This document shows, in pieces, positions 57,264 to 64,000 of a stretch of 64,000 bases of DNA (the first letter of the stretch is position 1; each line of letters opens with the position of its first letter). The translations under genes and the position numbers were made by a program. Origin of the DNA: JAHEFT01 sp963700705 (GTDB lineage Bacteria; Pseudomonadota; Gammaproteobacteria; Xanthomonadales; SZUA-36); NCBI GenBank assembly GCA_963700705.1, contig CAVOYQ010000009.1:186001-250000 (forward strand), written 5' to 3'. Below the pieces are notes generated by a model. It searched no databases and had not been told where the DNA came from. It worked only from the letters and a program-made list of their open reading frames with translations.

Positions 57264-58481
57264 GTGAAAATCATCATTTTGTCGATGCTGCTGTATGCCA
57301 ACCTGGTGTTTGCCGACGCCAGGCAAATTGACGACTACCAGTGGGAAGGCGTTGAGCGCGTCGTAGCCATTGGGGATTTGCATGGTGATTACGGTAATTA
57401 CATGGCAACGCTGGTTGCGGCCGGCCTGGTGGATAAAAAGGGAAAGTGGATCGCCGGTAATACTCACTTCGTGCAAACCGGGGATATTCCCGATCGCGGA
57501 CCCGACACGCGAAAGATCATCGAGCACATAACCAGGCTGGGTAAACAGGCGGAACGCAAGGGGGGGCGGGTTCACAACCTGATCGGAAACCATGAAGCCA
57601 TGAATGTCTATGGCGATTTGCGCTATGTGACGGATGGGGAGTTCGAAGCTTTCGTCACGAAAAACTCGGCGAAACTCAGGGACCGTGTCTTCGAAGTGAC
57701 CATGCAGAACCTTGCGGCAGCAGATCCGGCCGCCTTTGAGGCATTGCCGGAAAACTACCGCGCAGAATGGAATCTCAAACATCCCCTGGGTTGGGTTGAA
57801 CACCGCCAGGCCTGGGACCCGGCCTGGAATCCGGACGGCGAGTACGCCAAGTGGGTGATGAACCAGAAAGTCGCCGTGCGGATCAATGACACCTTGTTCG
57901 TTCACGGGGGCATCAGCGGGTTTTATTGCCAGAACTCCCTTGCTTCGATGACGGAGCAGGTGATCGGCCATTTACGGCAGTTTAACCCGGCGGATACCGG
58001 CATCCTCGAAGACCAGTTTGGGCCCTTGTGGTACCGCGGACTTTCGGGCGAGGAGCCCGTTGCGTCCATGGAAACGGTGGACGCCATCCTGGCCCACCAC
58101 CAGGTTAACCGGATCGCGGTGGGCCACACGGTGACCAGCGGTGTGATCTGGCCGCAGTACGGCGGTAAAGTGGTCATGATCGACACGGGAATCTCCAGTG
58201 CCTACGGTGGGCACATCGGCTACCTGGAAATTACCGCGCAGGGTCCTGTGGCCGGCTATCCCAATGGCAAAATGCCGTTACCCTCCAATGACGCGGATCG
58301 AATTTCCTACCTGGAGCAGGTCATTGCGCTGGATCCGGGTAATCGCTACCTGAAGCAGCGACTGGAGAAACTGCAGCAGCCTGAAGTTCCCGAGTTGCTC
58401 AAAGAGGACGCCGGAATGGCGGGTGACGATACCCTGGAACCCGGGCCCAAACCCGTTCCTATTTGCGGCATTTCCGGATAA
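57264..58481 (+). CDS. exported PPP-type metallophosphatase (Shewanella-like)
   Basis: 405 residues from a GTG with TAGGAGA upstream. Signal peptide ends Val-Phe-Ala-Asp. Metal motifs are complete: Gly-Asp-Leu-His-Gly (37-41), Gly-Asp-Ile-Pro-Asp-Arg-Gly, Gly-Asn-His-Glu, and later His-Gly-Gly and Gly-His-Thr. The family (PPP phosphatases of the Shewanella type) removes phosphate from Ser/Thr/Tyr or small molecules. The signal peptide places it in the periplasm. It overlaps the convergent CotH-like gene by 23 bases. Confidence 0.9.
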   Translation: MKIIILSMLLYANLVFADARQIDDYQWEGVERVVAIGDLHGDYGNYMATLVAAGLVDKKGKWIAGNTHFVQTGDIPDRGPDTRKIIEHITRLGKQAERKGGRVHNLIGNHEAMNVYGDLRYVTDGEFEAFVTKNSAKLRDRVFEVTMQNLAAADPAAFEALPENYRAEWNLKHPLGWVEHRQAWDPAWNPDGEYAKWVMNQKVAVRINDTLFVHGGISGFYCQNSLASMTEQVIGHLRQFNPADTGILEDQFGPLWYRGLSGEEPVASMETVDAILAHHQVNRIAVGHTVTSGVIWPQYGGKVVMIDTGISSAYGGHIGYLEITAQGPVAGYPNGKMPLPSNDADRISYLEQVIALDPGNRYLKQRLEKLQQPEVPELLKEDAGMAGDDTLEPGPKPVPICGISG

Positions 58482-59562
58482 TCAGCCGGTCAAAATCCTT
58501 CGGGTCTTTGATGATGTCGAAGAATTTCCCGAGATATTTGATCGATTTATTTTTCGTGTTTGTAAAAAGCCGATCTTCGTTGTTGATCAGCGCATAGATG
58601 GCTGTTTCCTGCTTGAGAAACATCTCGCGTGTCGTTTCCAATTCGTTGTTGAACACACAGTAGCCACGGTACAGCCTCTGGGTGACCGTTTTGACCGGCA
58701 AACCGGCAGCAGGAACCGCATAGTGGGCATCGACCAGCCCGGAAGAATCAAAATCGTAAGGGATGGGGTAAACCTTGTCTCCTTTCTGAAAAGGCTCGGG
58801 TCCAATCAGTTTTGTGTTGTGGCAGCAAGAGTCGTCGGGACCGCTCAAGGCAGACCAGTCGACGTTGGAGATCATATAGTGGAACAACGACAATTCGCTG
58901 GTCTCGCGGGGCTCAAGTTGTGACAAGCGGACTTTGGGCATTGTGACTTTTTTCAGGTCATGGCGTTTTGCGACGTCGCTGTCGTCTTCGATCAGGAACG
59001 CGAATCGGTCCTCGGTCTTCTTGCCGGATTTGCTGTCGATATAGGTCACGTTCAGGGGGCGGACACGAAAACTGTAGTCGGTGATCAGGTTGTACATGCG
59101 GTAAGAGAGCATTTCCAGGATGAAATACTGCTCGAAACGCTTGGCGCTTTCACAGTGGGTCACCATCTTCAGCGAGTCCTGGCCGCGAAATAAGGTACCT
59201 TTGACCGCTTCCTTGTCGAAACGCAGGCGAATGGGCGGGAATTCACAGACACGCTGCCGCGTGATGCCCCTGCGCCCGACGGTAATATCCAGGGACACCG
59301 GATTACCCTGGGCGTCCTTGTATTCGAGCTTTCCCGGGTACGGCTGCTGGTTTGCAGCATCCCGCTGAATGTCGCGCCAGGGTCCGGTAATGTTGACGTT
59401 AAGGGTATCTTCACCGGAGAACAGCTTGTCAGGCTTGCCGGACTTGCCGGGGTCGTTCTGTGCCCACAGGGATTGCAGGCTTAACAGAAGAAAAGCCAGC
59501 GTTAAAACCAGCGTGATGAAAGTCCGGTTTCCCGGTTCGGTCTGGCCATGGATTTTCAGCAT
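58459..59562 (-). CDS. exported CotH-like (atypical kinase fold) protein
   Basis: 367 residues. N-terminal hydrophobic signal (about 17-35, Leu-Leu-Leu-Ser-Leu-Gln-Ser-Leu-Trp-Ala). Then Gly-Arg-Arg-Gly-Ile-Thr-Arg, Phe-Pro-Pro-Ile-Arg-Leu-Arg-Phe-Asp-Lys, Gln-Asp-Ser-Leu-Lys-Met-Val-Thr, Phe-Leu-Ile-Glu-Asp-Asp, and Tyr-Pro-Ile-Pro-Tyr-Asp-Phe-Asp-Ser-Ser-Gly. The order (basic strand, Lys-Leu-x-x, Glu-Asp, late Asp-x-Asp) resembles CotH kinases. The similarity is weak, so kinase activity is a guess. Tail-to-tail with the phosphatase gene; together with DUF4956 it suggests a periplasmic phosphate-linked group. Confidence 0.55.
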   Translation of the reverse strand: MLKIHGQTEPGNRTFITLVLTLAFLLLSLQSLWAQNDPGKSGKPDKLFSGEDTLNVNITGPWRDIQRDAANQQPYPGKLEYKDAQGNPVSLDITVGRRGITRQRVCEFPPIRLRFDKEAVKGTLFRGQDSLKMVTHCESAKRFEQYFILEMLSYRMYNLITDYSFRVRPLNVTYIDSKSGKKTEDRFAFLIEDDSDVAKRHDLKKVTMPKVRLSQLEPRETSELSLFHYMISNVDWSALSGPDDSCCHNTKLIGPEPFQKGDKVYPIPYDFDSSGLVDAHYAVPAAGLPVKTVTQRLYRGYCVFNNELETTREMFLKQETAIYALINNEDRLFTNTKNKSIKYLGKFFDIIKDPKDFDRLIIRKCRK

Positions 59563-59687
59563 TTATTTTTCCCTTCCGGTGTCTGCATGTTTTTCATTAT
59601 AGAACGCTTGAACCCGTTTGCCCCAATAAGTGAATCATCTTGATTTTTCGAGTGACGAAGGGGTAATTTCGAGTCCTGCCCGGAGGT

Positions 59688-61118
59688 ATGAAAAACACGA
59701 TGGTTGAAAAATACAGGATAGACCTGGCGGCGACCCTGAAGAAGGCCTGCCCGAATCTCGAGGTATCCACGGATCCGGCTGTGTTTGCCAGCCATGGGCG
59801 GGACTGGACGCGTTTCAGAAAAGCGGCACCAGGGGCGGTGGTGTTCCCGGACTCGTCCAGCCAGGTACGTGACGTGGTAACCGCCGCGGCGCATTCCGGC
59901 ATTGCCCTGGTTCCGTCCGGAGGCCGCACCGGGTTGAGCGGTGGCGCCGTGGCGTCCGCCGGGGAAGTCGTGGTTTCATTTGACCGGATGCGCAAAGTGC
60001 TGGACTTGAACGCCACGGACCGGACCGTTACCGTGGAGGCGGGAGTCGTGACCGCAACGGTTCAGGCCCTGGCGCGAGACCATGGTCTTTATTATCCCGT
60101 ATCTTTTGCTTCCGAAGGATCCAGCCAGATCGGCGGTAACGTGGCGACCAACGCCGGAGGTATCCGGGTCCTGAAGTACGGGCTGACGCGTGACCGGGTA
60201 GCAGGCCTAAAGGTGGTTACGGGCCGGGGTGAGTTGCTGGATCTCAACCGCGGGCTGATCAAGAATGCCAGCGGATATGATCTGCGGCACCTGTTTATCG
60301 GTAGTGAAGGAACGCTGGGGCTGATTGTTGAAGCAACGCTGAAACTGGTAGATCCACCCTTACCCAGCAAGGTGCTCCTGCTGGGAGTGGACAGCATGGA
60401 AGCACTGATGAAAGTCTTTGATTCCCTGCAATCCGGCCTGGAACTGTCGGCGTTCGAGTTTTTCACTGACCGGGCTTTATTCCATGTGCGCCGGGCCAAC
60501 GATCTCCCTCCGCCGTTTGAAACGCCCTGTCCCTTTTATGTCATTGCCGAGTTTGACTGTCCCGACCAACCGTCGGAAGAATCAGCCATGAATATTTTTG
60601 ACCACTGCTCCCGGCAGGGCTGGATTCTTGATGGCGTGATCAGCCAGAGTCAAAGCCAGTCGGAGCGCCTGTGGCGTTACCGCGAGGGTATATCGGAATC
60701 GATAAGTCACTTCCCTCCGTACAAGAACGATTTATCGGTGAGGGTTTCAGCGGTCCCCCGGTTCCTGGACCGGATGGATTCGCTGATGCACGAAGTCTGT
60801 CCGGATTTCGAAGTCGTCTGGTACGGGCATATCGGTGACGGCAACCTGCACATGAATATCCTGAAACCGGAGGAAATGGACCTTGGTGTTTTCGAGTCCC
60901 GCTCCCACGAAATCAGTGAAAAAACCTATGCCCTGACCCGGGAATTTGGCGGCAGCATTTCCGCGGAACACGGTATCGGATTGCTGAAACAGCCCTGGCT
61001 TGGCCTTTGTCGTTCACCCGAAGAAATCCGGTTCATGCAGGCAATCAAGGCGGCATTCGATCCGGCGGGAATTTTCAACCCGGGAAAACTGTTGCCCCGG
61101 GAAACCCCTGATCAGTAG
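59688..61118 (+). CDS. FAD-linked oxidoreductase, D-2-hydroxyglutarate dehydrogenase type
   Basis: 476 residues. FAD_binding_4 domain with Pro-Ser-Gly-Gly-Arg-Thr-Gly-Leu-Ser-Gly-Gly and Gly-Gly-Asn-Val-Ala-Thr-Asn-Ala-Gly-Gly. The C-terminal domain has Tyr-Gly-His-Ile-Gly-Asp-Gly-Asn-Leu-His and Ser-Ala-Glu-His-Gly-Ile-Gly; the two His and the Glu-His pair are the metal-site residues of D-2-hydroxyglutarate and D-lactate dehydrogenases. D-2-hydroxyglutarate is my first guess, with glycolate/D-lactate as alternatives. Start unclear: GGAGG lies only one base before ATG 59688 and 13 before ATG 59700. Confidence 0.85.
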   Translation: MKNTMVEKYRIDLAATLKKACPNLEVSTDPAVFASHGRDWTRFRKAAPGAVVFPDSSSQVRDVVTAAAHSGIALVPSGGRTGLSGGAVASAGEVVVSFDRMRKVLDLNATDRTVTVEAGVVTATVQALARDHGLYYPVSFASEGSSQIGGNVATNAGGIRVLKYGLTRDRVAGLKVVTGRGELLDLNRGLIKNASGYDLRHLFIGSEGTLGLIVEATLKLVDPPLPSKVLLLGVDSMEALMKVFDSLQSGLELSAFEFFTDRALFHVRRANDLPPPFETPCPFYVIAEFDCPDQPSEESAMNIFDHCSRQGWILDGVISQSQSQSERLWRYREGISESISHFPPYKNDLSVRVSAVPRFLDRMDSLMHEVCPDFEVVWYGHIGDGNLHMNILKPEEMDLGVFESRSHEISEKTYALTREFGGSISAEHGIGLLKQPWLGLCRSPEEIRFMQAIKAAFDPAGIFNPGKLLPRETPDQ

Positions 61119-61131
61119 TGCGCCGGCGCCT

Positions 61132-61965
61132 TTAAACAAAACGCATCGAAAAATCGACCGCATTGATGTTCTTGGTGATGTCGCCGGTGGATATGAAATC
61201 GACGCCGGTTCCGGCAATCGTCCTGATCGTTTCCAGGTTGATCCCCCCGGAAGCCTCCAGGCCGATTTTGCCTTTGTACTGCGTGACGGCGTTCTTCAGG
61301 TCTGCGAGACCAAAGTTATCCAGCAGCGCCCGTTGCGCCCCGGCGGCATGGGCCTCTGCCAGTTGCTCGAGGTTTTCGACTTCCACTTCCAGCAGAAGGT
61401 CCGGGTGCAGGCGCAAGGCCGCGCTGACAGCTGCCGTAACAGAGCCCGCCGCAGCTATATGATTTTCCTTGATCAGGATGGCGTCAAACAGGCCGATGCG
61501 GTGGTTGCTGGCGCCTCCGCACCTGACCGCGTACTTCTGTGCCAGGCGCAGGCCGGGGATGGTTTTACGCGTGTCGAGGATGATTACGCCGGTCCCCGCA
61601 ACCGCGTCGGTGTAACGGCGGGCCGCGGTGGCCGTTGCCGATAGGGTCTGCAGGAAATTGAGCGCTGTCCGTTCTCCGCTGAGGATGGAACGGGCGGGTC
61701 CTTTGAGCCGGCACACTTCCTGGCCCGGATTCATGAAATCGCCATCGTTGACTTGCCAGTCGATCGTGATCCGGCCACTCAATTGTCTGAACGTCTCGTC
61801 AAACCAGGGGCGGCCGGAGCAGACGGCCTGGTCTCTGCAGATCACCCGCGTCACCAGCATACCGTCTTCCGGTATCAGGGCGGCAGTGCAGTCACCCGTC
61901 CCCAGGTCCTCTTTCAGGGCGCGCTTTACTTCGGCTGCGACAGCCTTGCCCGGTGGCGGACGCAT
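61132..61965 (-). CDS. nadC: nicotinate-nucleotide pyrophosphorylase (carboxylating)
   Basis: 277 residues from ATG 61965 (Met-Arg-Pro-Pro-Pro-Gly). It makes nicotinate mononucleotide from quinolinate and PRPP in NAD synthesis. Marks: Glu-Asp-Leu-Gly-Thr-Gly-Asp, Glu-Arg-Thr-Ala-Leu-Asn-Phe-Leu-Gln, Asp-Thr-Arg-Lys-Thr-Ile-Pro-Gly-Leu-Arg, Ala-Val-Arg-Cys-Gly-Gly-Ala-Ser-Asn-His-Arg, Glu-Ala-Ser-Gly-Gly-Ile and the Thr-Gly-Asp-Ile-Thr end. A longer in-frame start lies inside the Trm112-like gene. Gap to that gene: one base. Confidence 0.96.
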   Translation of the reverse strand: MRPPPGKAVAAEVKRALKEDLGTGDCTAALIPEDGMLVTRVICRDQAVCSGRPWFDETFRQLSGRITIDWQVNDGDFMNPGQEVCRLKGPARSILSGERTALNFLQTLSATATAARRYTDAVAGTGVIILDTRKTIPGLRLAQKYAVRCGGASNHRIGLFDAILIKENHIAAAGSVTAAVSAALRLHPDLLLEVEVENLEQLAEAHAAGAQRALLDNFGLADLKNAVTQYKGKIGLEASGGINLETIRTIAGTGVDFISTGDITKNINAVDFSMRFV

Positions 61966-61966
61966 G

Positions 61967-62233
61967 TCAGAAGTCCTGCAGCTGGGTGGTTCCAATGCCC
62001 CGTTCTTCAAGCAGGATCGGAATCTCGTCGACAACCGGGTAGATGACCTTCGAATCCTCTGTGATCAATGCTTCGCGCAGCGGCTGGTCAACTACTTCGC
62101 CGCGCACGTATTGAACTTCGCCGGCTGCAATTGCCTCGTTCAATTTCTTCAGACGCGCCCCGGAAAGGCGGGTCAGCGGAATTTTGCTCACCGGGCAGCA
62201 CAGTATTTCGAGCAGTTTCCCGTCGATGGGCAT
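61967..62233 (-). CDS. Trm112/YcaR-like small protein
   Basis: 88 residues from ATG 62233, with GGAG 7 bases upstream; a TTG four codons earlier is out of register with that site. Leu-Leu-Glu-Ile-Leu-Cys-Cys-Pro-Val-Ser-Lys-Ile-Pro-Leu near the start and Tyr-Pro-Val-Val-Asp-Glu-Ile-Pro-Ile-Leu-Leu at the end are the family marks. Bacterial members are slightly longer than the usual 60 residues; this one has an insertion (Arg-Leu-Lys-Lys-Leu-Asn-Glu-Ala-Ile). It may assist a methyltransferase as Trm112 does in eukaryotes, but this is unproven in bacteria. It precedes nadC on one transcript. Confidence 0.88.
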   Translation of the reverse strand: MPIDGKLLEILCCPVSKIPLTRLSGARLKKLNEAIAAGEVQYVRGEVVDQPLREALITEDSKVIYPVVDEIPILLEERGIGTTQLQDF

Positions 62234-62362
62234 AGCGGACTCCAAGGCAAAAACATTAACCCTAGTTTACGGCACCGAAAGGAATTCTCACAGCCGAAAT
62301 CGCCGCCGTTCACGTGGTACAATGCCCGGCTTGTGTTTCACGCATGTACAGGAATTGCAACG

Positions 62363-62860
62363 GTGAAAAATCAGCTGCTTGTCGGCATCATCATGGGCTC
62401 CCAATCGGATTGGGAAACGATGAAAAATGCCGCGGATACACTGGACGCTCTGTCCATTCCCTACGAAACCCGGGTGGTTTCCGCCCATCGCACGCCGGAC
62501 CAAATGTTTGAATACGCCGAAAGTGCGGCGCAGAGGGGTTTGAGGGTTATCATCGCAGGCGCCGGCGGCGCCGCTCATCTGCCCGGCATGGTGGCTGCAA
62601 AAACCGTGGTCCCGGTACTCGGCGTTCCGGTGCAGTCCAGGACCCTGAGCGGCATCGACTCGTTGCTTTCGATCGCCCAGATGCCCGCAGGAATTCCCGT
62701 GGGCACCCTCGCGATCGGGGCGGCAGGCGCCACCAACGCGGCCTTGCTGGCCGCGGCCATCATCGGCACCACCGAGCCTTCGGTGCGGGCAGCACTCGAG
62801 GCGTTCCGCCGATCACGTACGGATGAGGTCCTGGCCCATCCTGACCCCAGCCAGGCCTGA
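62363..62860 (+). CDS. purE: N5-carboxyaminoimidazole ribonucleotide mutase
   Basis: 165 residues from GTG 62363 (Met-Lys-Asn-Gln-Leu-Leu-Val-Gly-Ile-Ile-Met-Gly-Ser-Gln-Ser-Asp-Trp). Class I PurE: Ser-Ala-His-Arg-Thr-Pro, Ala-Gly-Ala-Gly-Gly-Ala-Ala-His-Leu-Pro-Gly-Met and Ser-Gly-Ile-Asp-Ser-Leu-Leu-Ser-Ile. It works right after PurK in purine synthesis. AGGAA lies 9 bases before the GTG. The very long in-frame extension upstream runs antisense through the nadC and Trm112 genes and is rejected. Divergent from Trm112; purK follows after 4 bases. Confidence 0.96.
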   Translation: MKNQLLVGIIMGSQSDWETMKNAADTLDALSIPYETRVVSAHRTPDQMFEYAESAAQRGLRVIIAGAGGAAHLPGMVAAKTVVPVLGVPVQSRTLSGIDSLLSIAQMPAGIPVGTLAIGAAGATNAALLAAAIIGTTEPSVRAALEAFRRSRTDEVLAHPDPSQA

Positions 62861-62864
62861 TTCA

Positions 62865-64000
62865 ATGGATACGCGGGCGCGACGAACCCTGTTGCCGGCG
62901 CGGCGCGTCGGCGTTCTCGGAGGCGGACAGCTGGGCCGTATGCTGGGCCTGGCAGGCATTCCACTGGGCCTGGATTTTGTTTTTCTGGACCCGGCAAGTG
63001 ACGCCTGTGCGGGGGCGGCCGGCGAATTGTTGCAGGCCGAATTTTCAGATGCCCCGGCCGCCCGGAAACTGGCTGAACGGGTCGATGTCGCAACGTTTGA
63101 TTTTGAAAACGTGCCGGAATCAACGGCGCGCGCACTCGAGGAAGTTTGCCCCCTGTACCCTGCGCCCAATGCGTTGGGCGCCGGCCAGGACCGGGCAATG
63201 GAAAATGAATTGCTGACCAGCCTGGGCATCCCGATTCCGCCCTATCACAAGGTTTCAAGCCGCACCGATTTGTTGGAGGCACTGGAGATCCTGGGGTATC
63301 CGGCCGTTTTGAAAACCCGCCGCTTCGGGTATGACGGTAAAGGCCAGGCCATTCTCCGCGATCCGGAAGACCGGGAACGCGCCTGGCAGAGACTCGGTGA
63401 TTCCGAACTGGTGCTCGAGGCATTCATACCCTTCGATGCCGAGTGCTCCCTGGTAGCCGTCCGGGGACTGGACGGAGAGATCCGGACCTGGCCGCTTACC
63501 CGCAACGTGCATTCAAACGGGATTCTCAAGCTCAGCCTGCCCGGGGTTTTTGACGACTCCTTGCAGCGCAAGGCAGCCGCCCTGATGCATGTCATGCTGG
63601 AGCACTTTGACTACACGGGCGTGTTGACGATTGAGTTTTTTCTCGTTGGAGGGGAGCTGCTGGCCAATGAATTCGCGCCGAGGGTTCATAATTCCGGACA
63701 CTGGACCATCGACGGTTCGACCTGCTCACAGTTTGAAAATCATTTGCGCGCGATTACCGGCTTACCGCTGGGCGAAACCGACAGGGTCGCCCACTCTCTG
63801 ATGTTCAACTGGATCGGCGAAATGCCCGACCGGGAGGAGATCATGGCGATACCCGGCGTACACTGGCACGACTATGGCAAATCACCGAGACCGGGCCGGA
63901 AAATTGGCCATGCGACGCTGACGGCCGGGTCCCTGGAGGCACTGAAAACCAACGCTTTGCGGGTGGGGCAGATCGCCGGGGGGGAATTCCCGGCCCTGCT
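62865..64000 (+). CDS. purK: 5-(carboxyamino)imidazole ribonucleotide synthase (3' end outside window)
   Basis: 378 residues are visible and the frame is still open at the window end. ATP-grasp enzyme that makes N5-CAIR from AIR, bicarbonate and ATP, the substrate of PurE. Marks: Val-Gly-Val-Leu-Gly-Gly-Gly-Gln-Leu-Gly-Arg-Met-Leu, Phe-Asp-Phe-Glu-Asn-Val-Pro, Phe-Gly-Tyr-Asp-Gly-Lys-Gly-Gln and Asn-Glu-Phe-Ala-Pro-Arg-Val-His-Asn-Ser-Gly-His-Trp-Thr. The normal length is about 350-390, so only a few residues are missing. ATG is 4 bases after purE; the pair forms one operon. Confidence 0.95.
   Translation, partial: MDTRARRTLLPARRVGVLGGGQLGRMLGLAGIPLGLDFVFLDPASDACAGAAGELLQAEFSDAPAARKLAERVDVATFDFENVPESTARALEEVCPLYPAPNALGAGQDRAMENELLTSLGIPIPPYHKVSSRTDLLEALEILGYPAVLKTRRFGYDGKGQAILRDPEDRERAWQRLGDSELVLEAFIPFDAECSLVAVRGLDGEIRTWPLTRNVHSNGILKLSLPGVFDDSLQRKAAALMHVMLEHFDYTGVLTIEFFLVGGELLANEFAPRVHNSGHWTIDGSTCSQFENHLRAITGLPLGETDRVAHSLMFNWIGEMPDREEIMAIPGVHWHDYGKSPRPGRKIGHATLTAGSLEALKTNALRVGQIAGGEFPAL

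Noticed and set aside
61628..62362. N-terminal extension of purE by 245 residues
   Set aside because: It lies antisense to nadC and the Trm112-like gene; the family start and ribosome site are at 62363.

Overview
The window reads as chromosomal DNA of a gammaproteobacterium. The evidence is the block rplU-rpmA-obgE / rpsT / murJ-ribF-ileS-lspA-ispH followed by a type IV pilus minor-pilin operon, a sigma-54-type pspABC operon, an E. coli-like UUG start on rpsT, a tRNA-Thr(CGT) with encoded CCA, and REP-like GTAGGAGCGGCC palindromes. I cannot name a genus. No phage, integrase, transposase, rRNA or CRISPR was seen.

Layout. 1-7.1 kb: the C-terminal end of an MFS transporter, ssb, then a tightly overlapping rfbBACD-manC operon (dTDP-L-rhamnose plus GDP-mannose supply for surface glycans) ending in a DUF1684 protein. 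7.4-8.7 kb: pspABC (minus strand) behind a near-consensus sigma-54 promoter. 9-17.5 kb: an FKBP isomerase, a CoA-type NUDIX hydrolase, a mercaptopyruvate sulfurtransferase, an enoyl-CoA hydratase family protein, a small exported protein, a REP pair, a DUF4139 protein, a PCu(A)C copper chaperone and uvrA. 17.6-26.8 kb: the ribosomal protein / obgE / murJ / ribF-ileS-lspA-ispH housekeeping block. 26.8-29.1 kb: pilV-pilW-pilX-pilE with no pilY1. Then come tRNA-Thr, an AsmA-like protein, a secreted cyclophilin with an extra C-terminal domain, an MFS transporter, a sulfide:quinone-oxidoreductase-like flavoprotein and a zinc-ribbon protein.

36.9-38.7 kb: mtnA overlapping a FucA-like class II aldolase. 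This two-gene unit fits the methylthioadenosine 'DHAP shunt' rather than the classical methionine salvage pathway. 38.7-43 kb: alr, an aldehyde dehydrogenase, and an acyl-CoA ligase resembling methylthiopropionyl-CoA ligases. 43-50.7 kb: one continuous operon for a soluble NAD-linked molybdenum formate dehydrogenase and its maturation, fdsG-fdsB-fdsA-fdhD-fdsD-mobA-moeA. 50.7-64 kb: L-2-hydroxyglutarate oxidase, a BCCT transporter, a ferredoxin, two GspH/FimT pseudopilins, a Cys-repeat protein, a DUF3313-like protein, a group made of DUF4956 + PPP-type phosphatase + CotH-like protein, a D-2-hydroxyglutarate-type dehydrogenase, nadC, a Trm112-like protein, purE and the 5' part of purK.

A striking technical feature is at least eleven single-base frame breaks (ten apparent insertions, one deletion) in otherwise well-conserved genes, several of them essential (murJ x2, ribF, ileS x2, aldehyde dehydrogenase, fdsB x2, fdhD, lhgO, fimT). 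They lie only at about 20-25 kb and 41-54.5 kb. I read them as sequence or assembly errors, so the repaired full-length genes are given as single features.
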